Under the pieces are notes generated by a model. It was not told the DNA's origin. It saw nothing but the letters and a program-made list of their open reading frames with translations, and ran no database searches. Positions 1 through 8,970 of a stretch of DNA of 64,000 nucleotides are shown here, in pieces (position 1 is the stretch's first letter; every line of letters begins with the position of its first letter). The translations under genes and the position numbers were made by a program. The stretch is from positions 1,126,939 to 1,190,938 of the forward strand of contig NZ_AP028056.1 in assembly GCF_030297015.1 (NCBI RefSeq), in the 5' to 3' direction. The stretch is from Brooklawnia propionicigenes (GTDB lineage Bacteria; Actinomycetota; Actinomycetes; Propionibacteriales; Propionibacteriaceae).

Positions 1-2
1 AG

Positions 3-995
3 ACGCTACCCTCGACCGCCGACCCGGCCGAGCTCGCCCTCGCTCTCGAGCTGCAGGACAGGTTCCCGACCCTCGACTTCTCCGAGCGCCACGGCGAGAA
101 CCCGTGGAACCTCAAATACGCCGGGCTGTTCCACTCGTCGGCATCGAAGGCGAAGGGGTGGCTTCTGCGCGGTCCGGCACTGGAGTCCGCAGGGTTCAGG
201 CTCCACACAGACAAGCACTATCGCCACCCGGACGGGCGCGAGGCGCTCCCGGTCTACGAAGGCCAGATGGCGAACCGGTGGGACCACCGAGCGCGCACGT
301 TCCAGGGGTTCTTTGGGAAGGATCGTTACGGGCGGAAGCCCCACATCCCATGGGTCACCGAGGAGCAGCACGCCGATGCGTCGTTCGAGGTCGAACCGCG
401 CTACTGGATGCACGCGCAGATCGCCCGCGAGCGGCTGGACGATGTCGTAGGACGCGGACGTGCGATGCTCGCGATGAGGGATATCGGGGCTGTGTGGACG
501 AACAAGCGGTCACTGCGGGTCGCGCTCATGGAGCCGTTGCCCGCCACTCACACTCTCCCCGTCCTCGTCACGGACAGCGCCAAGGTCCTCGGAGCGGCCG
601 CGCTGCTCAACTCAATGACCCTCGACTTCCTCGCCCGGATCCATATGCCAGGCGGCCACCTCACTCCCTGGGTGCTGTCCCAATGTGCCGCGCCGACGCC
701 ATCGGACATCCCCTCCGAGGTGGAGGCCGTGTCGGCCGCTCTGAGCGTCACGACCGCCCGGCTCGGCGCGTTCCTCGGCCGACAGCCCACCCGATGGGAC
801 GCTGGAGAACGAGAGCTCCTCGACGCCCGGTCGGATGCCCTCATCGCGCAGGCGTACAGGCTCACGCTGGCCGAGTATGAGGTGGTCCTGAACCACTTCA
901 AGCTGCTTGAGAAGATCGAGATGCGCGAGGTCGGGGAGTACCGCAGCAAGCGGCTCCGGCTGGAGGCGTTCGAGGAGATCGGAGGGGGTCGCTAA
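3..995 (+). CDS. C-terminal part of an Eco57I/PglX-type DNA adenine methyltransferase (5' end outside window)
   Basis: The reading frame is open from the first bases of the window, so about 330 C-terminal residues are seen. Around residues 85-95 it reads YEGQMANRWDHRARTF, very like the YEGKM..xDHR motif that follows the catalytic domain in large class-gamma N6-adenine methyltransferases (Eco57I, PglX, DISARM DrmMI). The following segment, RYWMHAQ then a conserved RDI and a run ending in ALLNSMTLDFLAR and GGHLTPWVL, is typical of their target-recognition part. The NPPY catalytic motif would lie upstream and cannot be checked. The stop codon overlaps the next start (TAATG), so it is coupled to the helicase gene. 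Family knowledge suggests self/non-self marking of DNA in a defence system; that role is inferred. Confidence 0.75.
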   Translation, partial: TLPSTADPAELALALELQDRFPTLDFSERHGENPWNLKYAGLFHSSASKAKGWLLRGPALESAGFRLHTDKHYRHPDGREALPVYEGQMANRWDHRARTFQGFFGKDRYGRKPHIPWVTEEQHADASFEVEPRYWMHAQIARERLDDVVGRGRAMLAMRDIGAVWTNKRSLRVALMEPLPATHTLPVLVTDSAKVLGAAALLNSMTLDFLARIHMPGGHLTPWVLSQCAAPTPSDIPSEVEAVSAALSVTTARLGAFLGRQPTRWDAGERELLDARSDALIAQAYRLTLAEYEVVLNHFKLLEKIEMREVGEYRSKRLRLEAFEEIGGGR

Positions 996-3900
996 TGCGC
1001 CCGTTGTCATTGGTCGCTGGGCTCCGCGAGGGATACGCGCGGTACGTGGACTCGTTCCAGTTCTACAAGAACCCGGCGATCCGAGACTGGGTAAGGGGCA
1101 AGCGCAGGGAGGGCCGTCTGCTCTACCGGGAACCGTTCCTGACGTTGGCGAAGCCGTTCGAAGACGGCGCTTCCCTGCAAGCACTGGTGGACGACGGTGT
1201 TCTCGACTCGGGTGTATTGGGGGTGTTCACTAGGAAGCCGGGCGACCCGGGTTCTGGACCGGTGTCGCCGTTCGCGCATCAGGAGCAGGCGGTCCGGCAG
1301 GTCATGGCCGGTCACAACACGGCGGTGACCACGGGGACCGGATCTGGCAAATCGTTCACGTTCTACATGCCGATCGTGTCCACCGCGCTATCAGTCGCCG
1401 CGGCCCGGCAAGTGGGGGTGCTGCGGCGTCCGGTGGCGGTGATCATCTATCCGATGAACGCGCTGGCGAACAGCCAGTACGAGGACATCGCGGCCCGGCT
1501 GGCGGGCACTGGGCTGACGGTGTGCAACTACACGGGCAGCCTCAAAGTTACCGGCGAAGCAGCGTTGAAGGACTTCAAGCAGTTGACGGGCCGGGACACC
1601 CCGTACGACAGCGAGGTGATCGATCGGGGCACGCTGCACACCAAGGGCTGCGACATCCTGCTCACCAACTTCAAGATGTTGGAGTACGCGCTCGTCCGCA
1701 GGGAGGACGCCGCCCTGTTCGACACGCTCGGCGATGAGGGCCGGCTGCGGTACCTCGTGCTGGACGAGATGCACACCTACTCGGGCCACCAGGGTGCCGA
1801 CATGGCGCTGCTCGTCCGCCGGTTCAAGGCACGGACGGGCACCGCTGGGACGCTGCGGTGCGTGGGCACGTCCGCGACGGTCGACTCGGGTGATCCGGCG
1901 GAGGCGCGTGCGACGATCGCGGAGTTCGCGGGGCGCCTGTTCGGTGAGCCGTTCGACCCGGACCACGTGGTGGGCGAGTCGTACGGGAAGCAGGAGACCC
2001 TCGACCCAGCCGGTCTGTACCTGCCCGATCAGGTGATCGGGGAGGACGCGTTCGCTGTGGCCATGTCCGCCGAGACGGACGAGGAGGCCGCCGACCTGTT
2101 GGGCGCGGCGTTGTTGGATGGGCCGGTCAGCCCGGACGCGGTGCGCGCGAGCCGGCCGGTCGCGTGGGTGGAACGCGCCCTGTGGGGCGGGGTCGTGTCC
2201 TTCACCGAGTTGGAGGATCGATACCTGGCGGAGGTCCGGCCCGGCTTCTCGCGCGAGGACGCGCGGCGGGAGATCGAGGCCGCGGTCGTGCTGGGCTCCT
2301 CGGTGAAGACCCCGGGTCCGAAGGGCGACGACGTGGGCCTGCTGACCCCGAAGGCGCACGCGTTCTTCTCCCAAGGGCTGCCTGTGACCCGGTGCCTGCG
2401 GTCGACAGACCTACCGCACCTGTCCGAGCAGGGCGAGTCCACGTGCCGGCAGTGCGTCGAGGACGCCCACGTGGAGGACGTGCCCTCCTACCCGATCGTG
2501 TTCTGCCAGGCGTGCGGACAGGACTACTACGTCGCACAGGACGACGGCCACCACCTGCTGACACGCGATTTCCTCGCCGCGGCGGAGAACGGGTCCGCCG
2601 TGTACGTGATGACGGACGAGTGGGACGAGGACGCCGTGCCCCTCGACCCGAACGACGTGAAGAAGGACGGGACTGCGCGGAAGGGCCGCGAGGGTGCGGT
2701 GCCGCGAAGTCGGGTCGTCTGCGGAACGTGCGGCGAGCTCGGCGCCGGCTGCGGCCACGACACGACTGTGGGCGCGGTGACGGTGACGGCCCCGCTGTTG
2801 CTGTGCCCGTCCTGCGGTGTCCGCTACGACGGGACCCACTCGGAGTACAACAAGTTCTTCCAGGTCGGCACGGTCGGCAGGGCGACCGCCACGGACGTGC
2901 TCGTGGAGGCCATGCTGGACGAGCAGGACCGCACGCCGAAGCCCTCGGTGATGGCGTTCACGGACAACCAGCAGGACTCGTCGTTCCAGGCGGCCCACCT
3001 GCGTTCCATGTCCCGGCGGTTCCACGTCCGCCGGGCCCTCGTCGGCGGGTTGGTCGCGAAGGGCGCGATCACGCCCGCCGACGCGCTGGACACGGGCGAG
3101 GTCGCCGACGCCGCGTACAAGGCGATGGAGGCCACGAACACGGTGCCGCCGTTCTCCCGCGCCTCGGGCGAACAGGCCGGGTTCGCACCGGACGCCGCGT
3201 CCGGGAAGGCGAAGGGACGATACCTGCGGTACCTCAAGACCGCCGTGCTGTTGGAAACCAGCGGCGGCCCTCGCAAGTCGCAGCCGAACTTGGAGGACAC
3301 GGGTCTCGTCGTCGTGGACTACGCCGGATTTAGCGCAGGGCAGGTCGCGTCCGTGGTCGCCGGGCTCGACGGCTTCCCCATGATCCGCGCGTACGCCGAG
3401 TCCGACCCCAACCTGACCGAGGACCTGTTCCGGGTCATTCTCGACCTGGTCCGCCGCGACCACGCCGTCGCCTCTGACAACGAGGACGGGCCGTCGGCCG
3501 CGTTCGTGGAGCCGGGCCGGTTCAACAGCGACGTGCTCGAACAGCTCGACACGCGCTGCTACTTCCACTCCGGCCAGGAGATCCCTCTGCGCCGGACCGT
3601 GTTCCACGAGAAGCGCGACTCGAACCGGCGGATCAACTACCGGCGGCTGGCCGGGAAAGTGAATGTGGACGGGTCGGACGCCCCGCAGACCACGAAGCTC
3701 ACCCGCTGGCTGAAGGCCGAAGCCGGGCTGCCGCAGGACGCGGCCGGCAGCGCTGCGGCGAAGACGATCATCCGGGAGGCCGCCGCAGTCCTCGCCAAGT
3801 TCGGGTACCTCGTGACCGCCGAGGACGGGTACGTCCTCAACGAGGAGAAGGTCCGCTACTGGCACACCCCGGACGCGCAGGGGTTCCGGTGCGTCCGCTG

Positions 3901-6286
3901 CTCGGCACGGTGGAACCTGTCGAGGCCACGCGCATGCCCGCGATGCGTGAAGTCCAAGGTGCAGGAGGACCGGCCCGGCCGGGACGACTTCTTCCGCGCC
4001 GCATACCTCGCCCCGCTGGACGAGAAGGTGAAGGTCGAAGCCGAAGAGCACACGGGCAGCCTCGACGGCGACCAGCGAAAGGTCATCGAGACGCGGTTCA
4101 AGGACCAGGCCGCCGACCTGAACGTTCTCGTGTGCACGCCCACGATGGAGCTCGGCGTGGACATCGGCACGCTGTCAGCGGTCTACATGCGGAATGTGCC
4201 CCCGTCGCCCGCGAACTACGCCCAACGGCAGGGCCGCGCCGGTCGTGCCGCGCAGCCCTCGGCTGTCGTTACCTTCTGCGCCGCCCAAGGCCGGGCCGCG
4301 TCCCACGACCAGTACTTCTTCAAGCGGCCTGAACGGATCATCGCCGGCAAGATTGCCGCGCCCCGGTTCCTGCTGGACAACCGCGCGCTGGTGGAGGCCC
4401 ACGCGAACGCCATCGTGCTCGGCGCCTACGCGCAGGTCCACGGCGACCTGCCGAAGGAGATCGACGCGTGGACTCGCCTTGACGAGGGCATCGGCGGACT
4501 GAACGACGAGACCCGCGACCAGATCGCCGGCTACGTCTCGGGCCACCGTGAGGCGCTTGTCGCGTCGATCGCCGGTGCGTTCGCAGACGTGCTCGACGAG
4601 GCGGACACGGTCACCGAAGCTGATGTGACCGACATGGTGGACAGGTTCGTGGACAGGCTCGACGCAGCCATGGCGGCGCTCGTGGACTACTCCGCAGAAC
4701 TGAAGACCGAGCTGGACGAGCTGAACGCCCAAGGCGACAAGGGGCAGCTCGACAAGACCGGGAAGCGCCGCCGTGACGCAGTGGAGGCAATCCGCGGGTC
4801 CATCCGCCGCGGCGAAGGCGACTACCACCCGCTGTCGTGGCTGGCGCAGCGCGGTTTCCTGCCCAGCTACGCGTTCCCCCGGAAGGCGGTCATGCTCCGG
4901 TTCAGCGACCGGGAACGCGCACGCGTCCGATCGCGGTCGATTGCGTTGCGCGAGTTCGCGCCGGGCAACAGCATCTACCACCTCGGCAAGCGTTATCAGG
5001 TGACCAAGGTGGCGTCTGGCCGGGACGCCGAGGCGAACACGGTCCCCGTCTACCTGTGCACGTGCGGTCACTACCTCGAACGAGACGCTGTTGGCACCCA
5101 CCAGAAGTGCCCGTCTTGCGACCAGCCGCTCACGGGGGATCGGAAGTTCGACAACGCCATGCCCGTGGCCGACCAGTTCGCAGTCCAACGCGACAACGTG
5201 GGCGCCGACACCGAAGAACGACTCCGTCAGGGCTACCAGGTCGAGTCGGCGTACAGGCTGCCGAAGCTGGGCGTCCGTCAGGGACTCGTCCATGCGGCAG
5301 ACGGCACCGAGCTCGCGGTCACGTTCGCGCGGGCTGGGCATGTCATGCAGGCCAACCTCGGGTTGATGCGCTCGAACGGCAACTTCAGCCTTTGCGCGCG
5401 TTGCCGGCAGTGGAACCCCGACCCGGTCGACCACTACAGCGCTCAGAGCGAGTGCCTGCCCGTCCAGGACAACCTGATCCAGAACGTCGTCATCTTCAAC
5501 GACGGCCTGCACGACCTGGCCCTTCTAGACGTTAAAGCCCCCGGTGGCGCAGACCCGGACGTGTATGCGTACACGCTCGCGTATGCGCTGATGGCCGCGA
5601 TGGGAACCCACTTCGGCGTCGAGGAGTCCGAACTCAACGGCACTGTGTTCCCCGTCCCCGGCCAGGCGCAAGGCCGCCGGATCCTGCTTTTCGAGACCGA
5701 CGAGGGCGGTATCGGCGTCCTCGACCGGATGACCGACCCGGCCGCGTGGCAGTCCGTTGCCCGCCGAGCACTCGACATCCTGCACGTGAACGCCGACGGG
5801 ACCGAAGCCGACGACGCATGTTTGGAGTCCTGCTACGAGTGCCTGCGCAGCTTCTACAACCAGTGGCACCACGAGAAGATGGACCGCACACTCGCAGTCG
5901 ACCTGCTCCGCGCGCTCGCTGACCGGACCGAACTCGACCTGTCACCTGCGTCCGCCGACTGGGATGACGTGATCTCCACGTTCGACTCCAAGACCGAGGA
6001 GAACATGGTCCAGCTTCTGCGCGATGCCGGCATGCCCGCCCCCACGCAGGCCCACGTCGGGCTCCCGCACGGTCACCCCGTCGCGTCCGCCGACCTGTTC
6101 TACACCGGCGACGGCCTGCACCTGGCTGTATTCCTCGACGGCGGCGTCCACGATGGCAAGGTCCAGACCAAGATCGACGCCAGCCGTCGGCAGCAACTGA
6201 AGGACCTCGGCTACAGCGTCCTGGAAATCCACCACAACCAGGTCGAGATCGGGATCGAATCCCTCCGGCAACGCCTCAATCTGTAG
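995..6286 (+). CDS. Giant DEAD/DEAH helicase with DUF1998-like region and Vsr-like C-terminal domain (DISARM-like defence protein)
   Basis: This 1763-residue protein has a Walker A motif TGTGSGKS near residue 112, a DEMH box near 257, and RecA2 motifs around residues 1040-1085 ending in QRQGRAGR. About 780 residues separate the two helicase halves, far more than in a plain SF2 helicase; this insert carries several CxxC pairs near 480-505, 570-610 and 970-990 that may bind zinc. A cysteine motif ESCYECLRSFYNQ near 1606 resembles DUF1998/DrmB. The last 110 residues contain ADLFY and VFLDGGVHD, resembling the D and FxDGxxH motifs of Vsr-like nucleases. It starts on an ATG overlapping the methyltransferase stop. 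DISARM normally encodes DrmA helicase and DrmB separately, so this looks like a fused or related arrangement. Confidence 0.75.
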   Translation: MRPLSLVAGLREGYARYVDSFQFYKNPAIRDWVRGKRREGRLLYREPFLTLAKPFEDGASLQALVDDGVLDSGVLGVFTRKPGDPGSGPVSPFAHQEQAVRQVMAGHNTAVTTGTGSGKSFTFYMPIVSTALSVAAARQVGVLRRPVAVIIYPMNALANSQYEDIAARLAGTGLTVCNYTGSLKVTGEAALKDFKQLTGRDTPYDSEVIDRGTLHTKGCDILLTNFKMLEYALVRREDAALFDTLGDEGRLRYLVLDEMHTYSGHQGADMALLVRRFKARTGTAGTLRCVGTSATVDSGDPAEARATIAEFAGRLFGEPFDPDHVVGESYGKQETLDPAGLYLPDQVIGEDAFAVAMSAETDEEAADLLGAALLDGPVSPDAVRASRPVAWVERALWGGVVSFTELEDRYLAEVRPGFSREDARREIEAAVVLGSSVKTPGPKGDDVGLLTPKAHAFFSQGLPVTRCLRSTDLPHLSEQGESTCRQCVEDAHVEDVPSYPIVFCQACGQDYYVAQDDGHHLLTRDFLAAAENGSAVYVMTDEWDEDAVPLDPNDVKKDGTARKGREGAVPRSRVVCGTCGELGAGCGHDTTVGAVTVTAPLLLCPSCGVRYDGTHSEYNKFFQVGTVGRATATDVLVEAMLDEQDRTPKPSVMAFTDNQQDSSFQAAHLRSMSRRFHVRRALVGGLVAKGAITPADALDTGEVADAAYKAMEATNTVPPFSRASGEQAGFAPDAASGKAKGRYLRYLKTAVLLETSGGPRKSQPNLEDTGLVVVDYAGFSAGQVASVVAGLDGFPMIRAYAESDPNLTEDLFRVILDLVRRDHAVASDNEDGPSAAFVEPGRFNSDVLEQLDTRCYFHSGQEIPLRRTVFHEKRDSNRRINYRRLAGKVNVDGSDAPQTTKLTRWLKAEAGLPQDAAGSAAAKTIIREAAAVLAKFGYLVTAEDGYVLNEEKVRYWHTPDAQGFRCVRCSARWNLSRPRACPRCVKSKVQEDRPGRDDFFRAAYLAPLDEKVKVEAEEHTGSLDGDQRKVIETRFKDQAADLNVLVCTPTMELGVDIGTLSAVYMRNVPPSPANYAQRQGRAGRAAQPSAVVTFCAAQGRAASHDQYFFKRPERIIAGKIAAPRFLLDNRALVEAHANAIVLGAYAQVHGDLPKEIDAWTRLDEGIGGLNDETRDQIAGYVSGHREALVASIAGAFADVLDEADTVTEADVTDMVDRFVDRLDAAMAALVDYSAELKTELDELNAQGDKGQLDKTGKRRRDAVEAIRGSIRRGEGDYHPLSWLAQRGFLPSYAFPRKAVMLRFSDRERARVRSRSIALREFAPGNSIYHLGKRYQVTKVASGRDAEANTVPVYLCTCGHYLERDAVGTHQKCPSCDQPLTGDRKFDNAMPVADQFAVQRDNVGADTEERLRQGYQVESAYRLPKLGVRQGLVHAADGTELAVTFARAGHVMQANLGLMRSNGNFSLCARCRQWNPDPVDHYSAQSECLPVQDNLIQNVVIFNDGLHDLALLDVKAPGGADPDVYAYTLAYALMAAMGTHFGVEESELNGTVFPVPGQAQGRRILLFETDEGGIGVLDRMTDPAAWQSVARRALDILHVNADGTEADDACLESCYECLRSFYNQWHHEKMDRTLAVDLLRALADRTELDLSPASADWDDVISTFDSKTEENMVQLLRDAGMPAPTQAHVGLPHGHPVASADLFYTGDGLHLAVFLDGGVHDGKVQTKIDASRRQQLKDLGYSVLEIHHNQVEIGIESLRQRLNL

Positions 6287-6358
6287 TCGGCGTGCTCGCC
6301 TCGACGAGCTGGCATCCCCGGATGAGCGGCGTCTCGCGAAGCGCGGTGGGTGGGCCTC

Positions 6359-7426
6359 CTACCCGACGAACCGGACCACGCGCCACACGAGGCGGCTGTA
6401 GTACCCGGTGGTAAGGGCGTCCAAGGAAACGCCGCTGCCGTCGGAGTTCACCATGCGGCCGTCGCCCATGTAGATGCCGGCGTGGAACACGCGTCCTCCG
6501 GGCGTGTACGAGAAGCCGATCACGTCTCCCGGCCTCATCTGCGCGAAGTCCCTCGGGATCACCTGGCCGCCGGAGTTGTAGGTGATGTCGTGGGCCAGGT
6601 GTGGCAGGCGGATCCCGATCTGGGCGTAGGCGTACAGCACGAGGCCGGAGCAGTCGAACCCGGTGACGACGCGCCCGTCCTGGCCGCCGGGTGAGCAGCA
6701 GATTCCGGTTGAGGGTCCGCTGGGGGTGCCGCCGCCCCAGCTGTAGCGGGTGCCGAGCCAGCGGAGGGCGGCGTTGACGGCGTCCGTCGCCGGGCCGGTG
6801 CCGGTCAAGGGTGTGCCGGTGGTGTCCGTGTCGTCGGTGACGCACGGGTTCTCGGCGACGTCGCCACCGCTGTAGGCGGCCGCGTAGTAGAGGACGTCAT
6901 TGACGTACCAGAGCGCGTGGTTGTAGGCGAACAGGGCCTTCCGGACGCCGTCCGGCCCCAACAGCGCACCCGAGGCGACCAGGTAGTTGGCCGCGGAGTG
7001 GATGCTGTCGGCGTCGTCGGTGATGACCGCCCCACCGTCGCCGTTGCCGTCGACCCCGTAGGAGGCGAACGTGGCCGGCATGAACTGCATGAGTCCGCGA
7101 GCGCCGGCGCTGGAGGTGGCGTTGTTGCGGCCGTGGTTGGTCTCCTCCATGCCGACCGCGGCGAGCAGCGTCCAGGGCAGCCCGTACCGGGTCGCGGCTG
7201 CCTCGTAGAGCGCGAGCACGGCGGCGGGGATCTCGGTCGGCGGGTTGTGCAGGCTCGCCTGACGAGGGCTGCCGGGCTGCGGCAGACCGATCGCGGACGC
7301 CGGCGGGGTGCAGGTGTTCATTGCGACCGCCCGGGTGGCGAGCGTCGTGACGAACAACACCAACGCGAGCGGGACGGTGAGCAGGACGCCGAGTGAGAGT
7401 GCGAGGGTCCAAGCAATCGCCTTCAT
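6359..7426 (-). CDS. Bifunctional lytic transglycosylase / NlpC-P60 endopeptidase of the conjugation system
   Basis: From the ATG at 7426 the product has 355 residues. An N-terminal hydrophobic segment (about residues 4-30) acts as signal or anchor. A transglycosylase-like domain follows with GMEETNHGR and GARGLMQFMPATF, supplying the likely catalytic Glu. The C-terminal half is an NlpC/P60 domain with the catalytic Cys in FDCSGLV and His in FHAGIYMGDG. It lies 35 bases after the VirB4-like gene and ends the conjugation operon, converging with the helicase gene. Such enzymes open peptidoglycan locally so that the transfer apparatus can span the wall. The upstream in-frame extension shadows the VirB4-like gene, so the ATG before the hydrophobic segment was chosen. 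Confidence 0.85.
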   Translation of the reverse strand: MKAIAWTLALSLGVLLTVPLALVLFVTTLATRAVAMNTCTPPASAIGLPQPGSPRQASLHNPPTEIPAAVLALYEAAATRYGLPWTLLAAVGMEETNHGRNNATSSAGARGLMQFMPATFASYGVDGNGDGGAVITDDADSIHSAANYLVASGALLGPDGVRKALFAYNHALWYVNDVLYYAAAYSGGDVAENPCVTDDTDTTGTPLTGTGPATDAVNAALRWLGTRYSWGGGTPSGPSTGICCSPGGQDGRVVTGFDCSGLVLYAYAQIGIRLPHLAHDITYNSGGQVIPRDFAQMRPGDVIGFSYTPGGRVFHAGIYMGDGRMVNSDGSGVSLDALTTGYYSRLVWRVVRFVG

Positions 7427-7461
7427 CGTGAGCTCGTTTCGGTCATTCTTCCCGCGAACTT

Positions 7462-8970
7462 CTAGCGAGCGCCGTCGATGGCCTGGTTGGTGTAGGTGAA
7501 CGCGGCGGCGGCGGGGTGCAGGACGGTCTGCACCTTGTAGATCTGCTTGCCGACGCACCACAGGGCGCGTCCTTTGCGCTGGGTGGCCCAGTCGGCCATC
7601 AGGTGTTCGGCGATCGGGCCGAGTTCGAGCAATTCGGCGAGTTCCCGGGCGACGCTGGGGTCCTGCCCGTGGAGGATCTTCAGGTCCGCCAGGTTCAGCA
7701 GCTCCTTGGCAATCGCGGTCGCGGCCGAGGTCGACTCGCCGACGGTGAGCATGTCGCCAGGCTTGTGGCCGACGACGAACTGGATCTCCCCGTCACGGCG
7801 AGAGAACCGCATGTCGGCGTCCAGGCTCTTGACGGCTTCCAGACCGAGGCGCATCTGCTTCCACATCTCGTCGCGGATGTTGATCCGCAGGTCCCCGGGC
7901 GCCTTGATCTCGCGCATGGCGCGTCCCCACGAGGACAGGCAGGTCAGCGCGATGCCCATGGCCTCGTCGCCGAGAGGTTCGAGGCGGGACAGCGAGAACG
8001 ACTGGATCGGTGCCGTCCAGTCCACCGCGATGGTGGTGGGCGCGTCGAACAGGCCGGCCAGCGCCCCGGTGACCAACTGGCCGAGCGCGTCGCGCAGCAG
8101 GCGTGTCTCGTCAAGGAACTGCCGGGTCGACGAGTACCGGCATTCGGTGACGAGCTGGTCGGTCGGGTTGGCGAGCAACTGCCACAGGGCGGGGATGGTG
8201 GTGACGTGCAGGGTGTGGTGCCCGTCCAAGTAGCCGGTCAGCTGGGCGAGGGCGGACTCGACGACGCGGGCGTCGGTGGGCCCGAACGGGACGCGCTGCT
8301 CGCCGACGAACTGGGAGCCGACCAGCCCGCGGATCAGGGTGAGCCAACGCCGGAAGATGATCCCGGCCCGGCGTTGTGCTTCGACCCGGTCGAGGGTGTC
8401 CCACCCATCGCCCAGCGGGCCGAAGTCGAGGGGGTTGATACGGGCGCTCATGCCCGGGCCCACGGCGAAGGGTTGGACGCCGAACGCGCGGCACAGGGGT
8501 TCGTACTCGTCCTTCGGGTCGCCGAGGACGAACACCTTGTAGCCGAAGTCCATCATCAGGGTGGCGAAGTTCTTGGTGTTGGTGGACTTGCCGCCGCCCG
8601 GCTTACCGAAGGTGATCACGTTGGGGTTCGTGACGGGGACGGTGTCGTCGAGCACCCAGCCGAGCGGATCGGCGTAGAAGCTTCCCCCGGAGAGTTCGTC
8701 GATGCCGATCTGCGCGCCGGTGGGCGGCAGGGGCGGGTTCGCGATGAACGGCCACCACGCAGCGGCCTGGTCGCTGGTCATCCGGTACTGGACGACCGGG
8801 GTGCGGGCTGGGTTCCAACCCCGACCCGGACGCAGCTGGCCTCGGCGCGGCGACGCGTGGAACAGGTAGGGCTCCTTGCCGGGCCGTTCGGGTTCGGGTT
8901 TGGTGGCTAGGTCGTGGCCGAAGTCGGCGAGCAGCTGGGCGGTCGAGCGGCCGCGGGGTGGCGTCCTCAT
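7462..8970 (-). CDS. VirB4-like conjugation ATPase
   Basis: This 502-residue protein belongs to the VirB4/TraC-like ATPases of actinobacterial conjugative elements and would power the type IV secretion channel. Walker A is visible as GKPGGGKST about 130 residues in, followed by FVLGDPKDEYEPL, a typical VirB4 segment after Walker A. A conserved INIRDEMWK stretch near residue 400 fits the Walker B region. The ATG at 8970 overlaps the proper TGA stop of the SCO6880-family frame (ATGA), a normal translational coupling. In the given sequence a frameshift upstream joins the two reading frames into one 1004-residue ORF; the ATGA junction argues that this protein is naturally separate. Confidence 0.85.
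   Translation of the reverse strand: MRTPPRGRSTAQLLADFGHDLATKPEPERPGKEPYLFHASPRRGQLRPGRGWNPARTPVVQYRMTSDQAAAWWPFIANPPLPPTGAQIGIDELSGGSFYADPLGWVLDDTVPVTNPNVITFGKPGGGKSTNTKNFATLMMDFGYKVFVLGDPKDEYEPLCRAFGVQPFAVGPGMSARINPLDFGPLGDGWDTLDRVEAQRRAGIIFRRWLTLIRGLVGSQFVGEQRVPFGPTDARVVESALAQLTGYLDGHHTLHVTTIPALWQLLANPTDQLVTECRYSSTRQFLDETRLLRDALGQLVTGALAGLFDAPTTIAVDWTAPIQSFSLSRLEPLGDEAMGIALTCLSSWGRAMREIKAPGDLRINIRDEMWKQMRLGLEAVKSLDADMRFSRRDGEIQFVVGHKPGDMLTVGESTSAATAIAKELLNLADLKILHGQDPSVARELAELLELGPIAEHLMADWATQRKGRALWCVGKQIYKVQTVLHPAAAAFTYTNQAIDGAR

Noticed and set aside
2411-5512. Long antisense frames inside the helicase gene (two of about 450-550 codons)
   Set aside because: They are shadows on the opposite strand of a gene with clear helicase motifs; no ribosome binding sites or domains.
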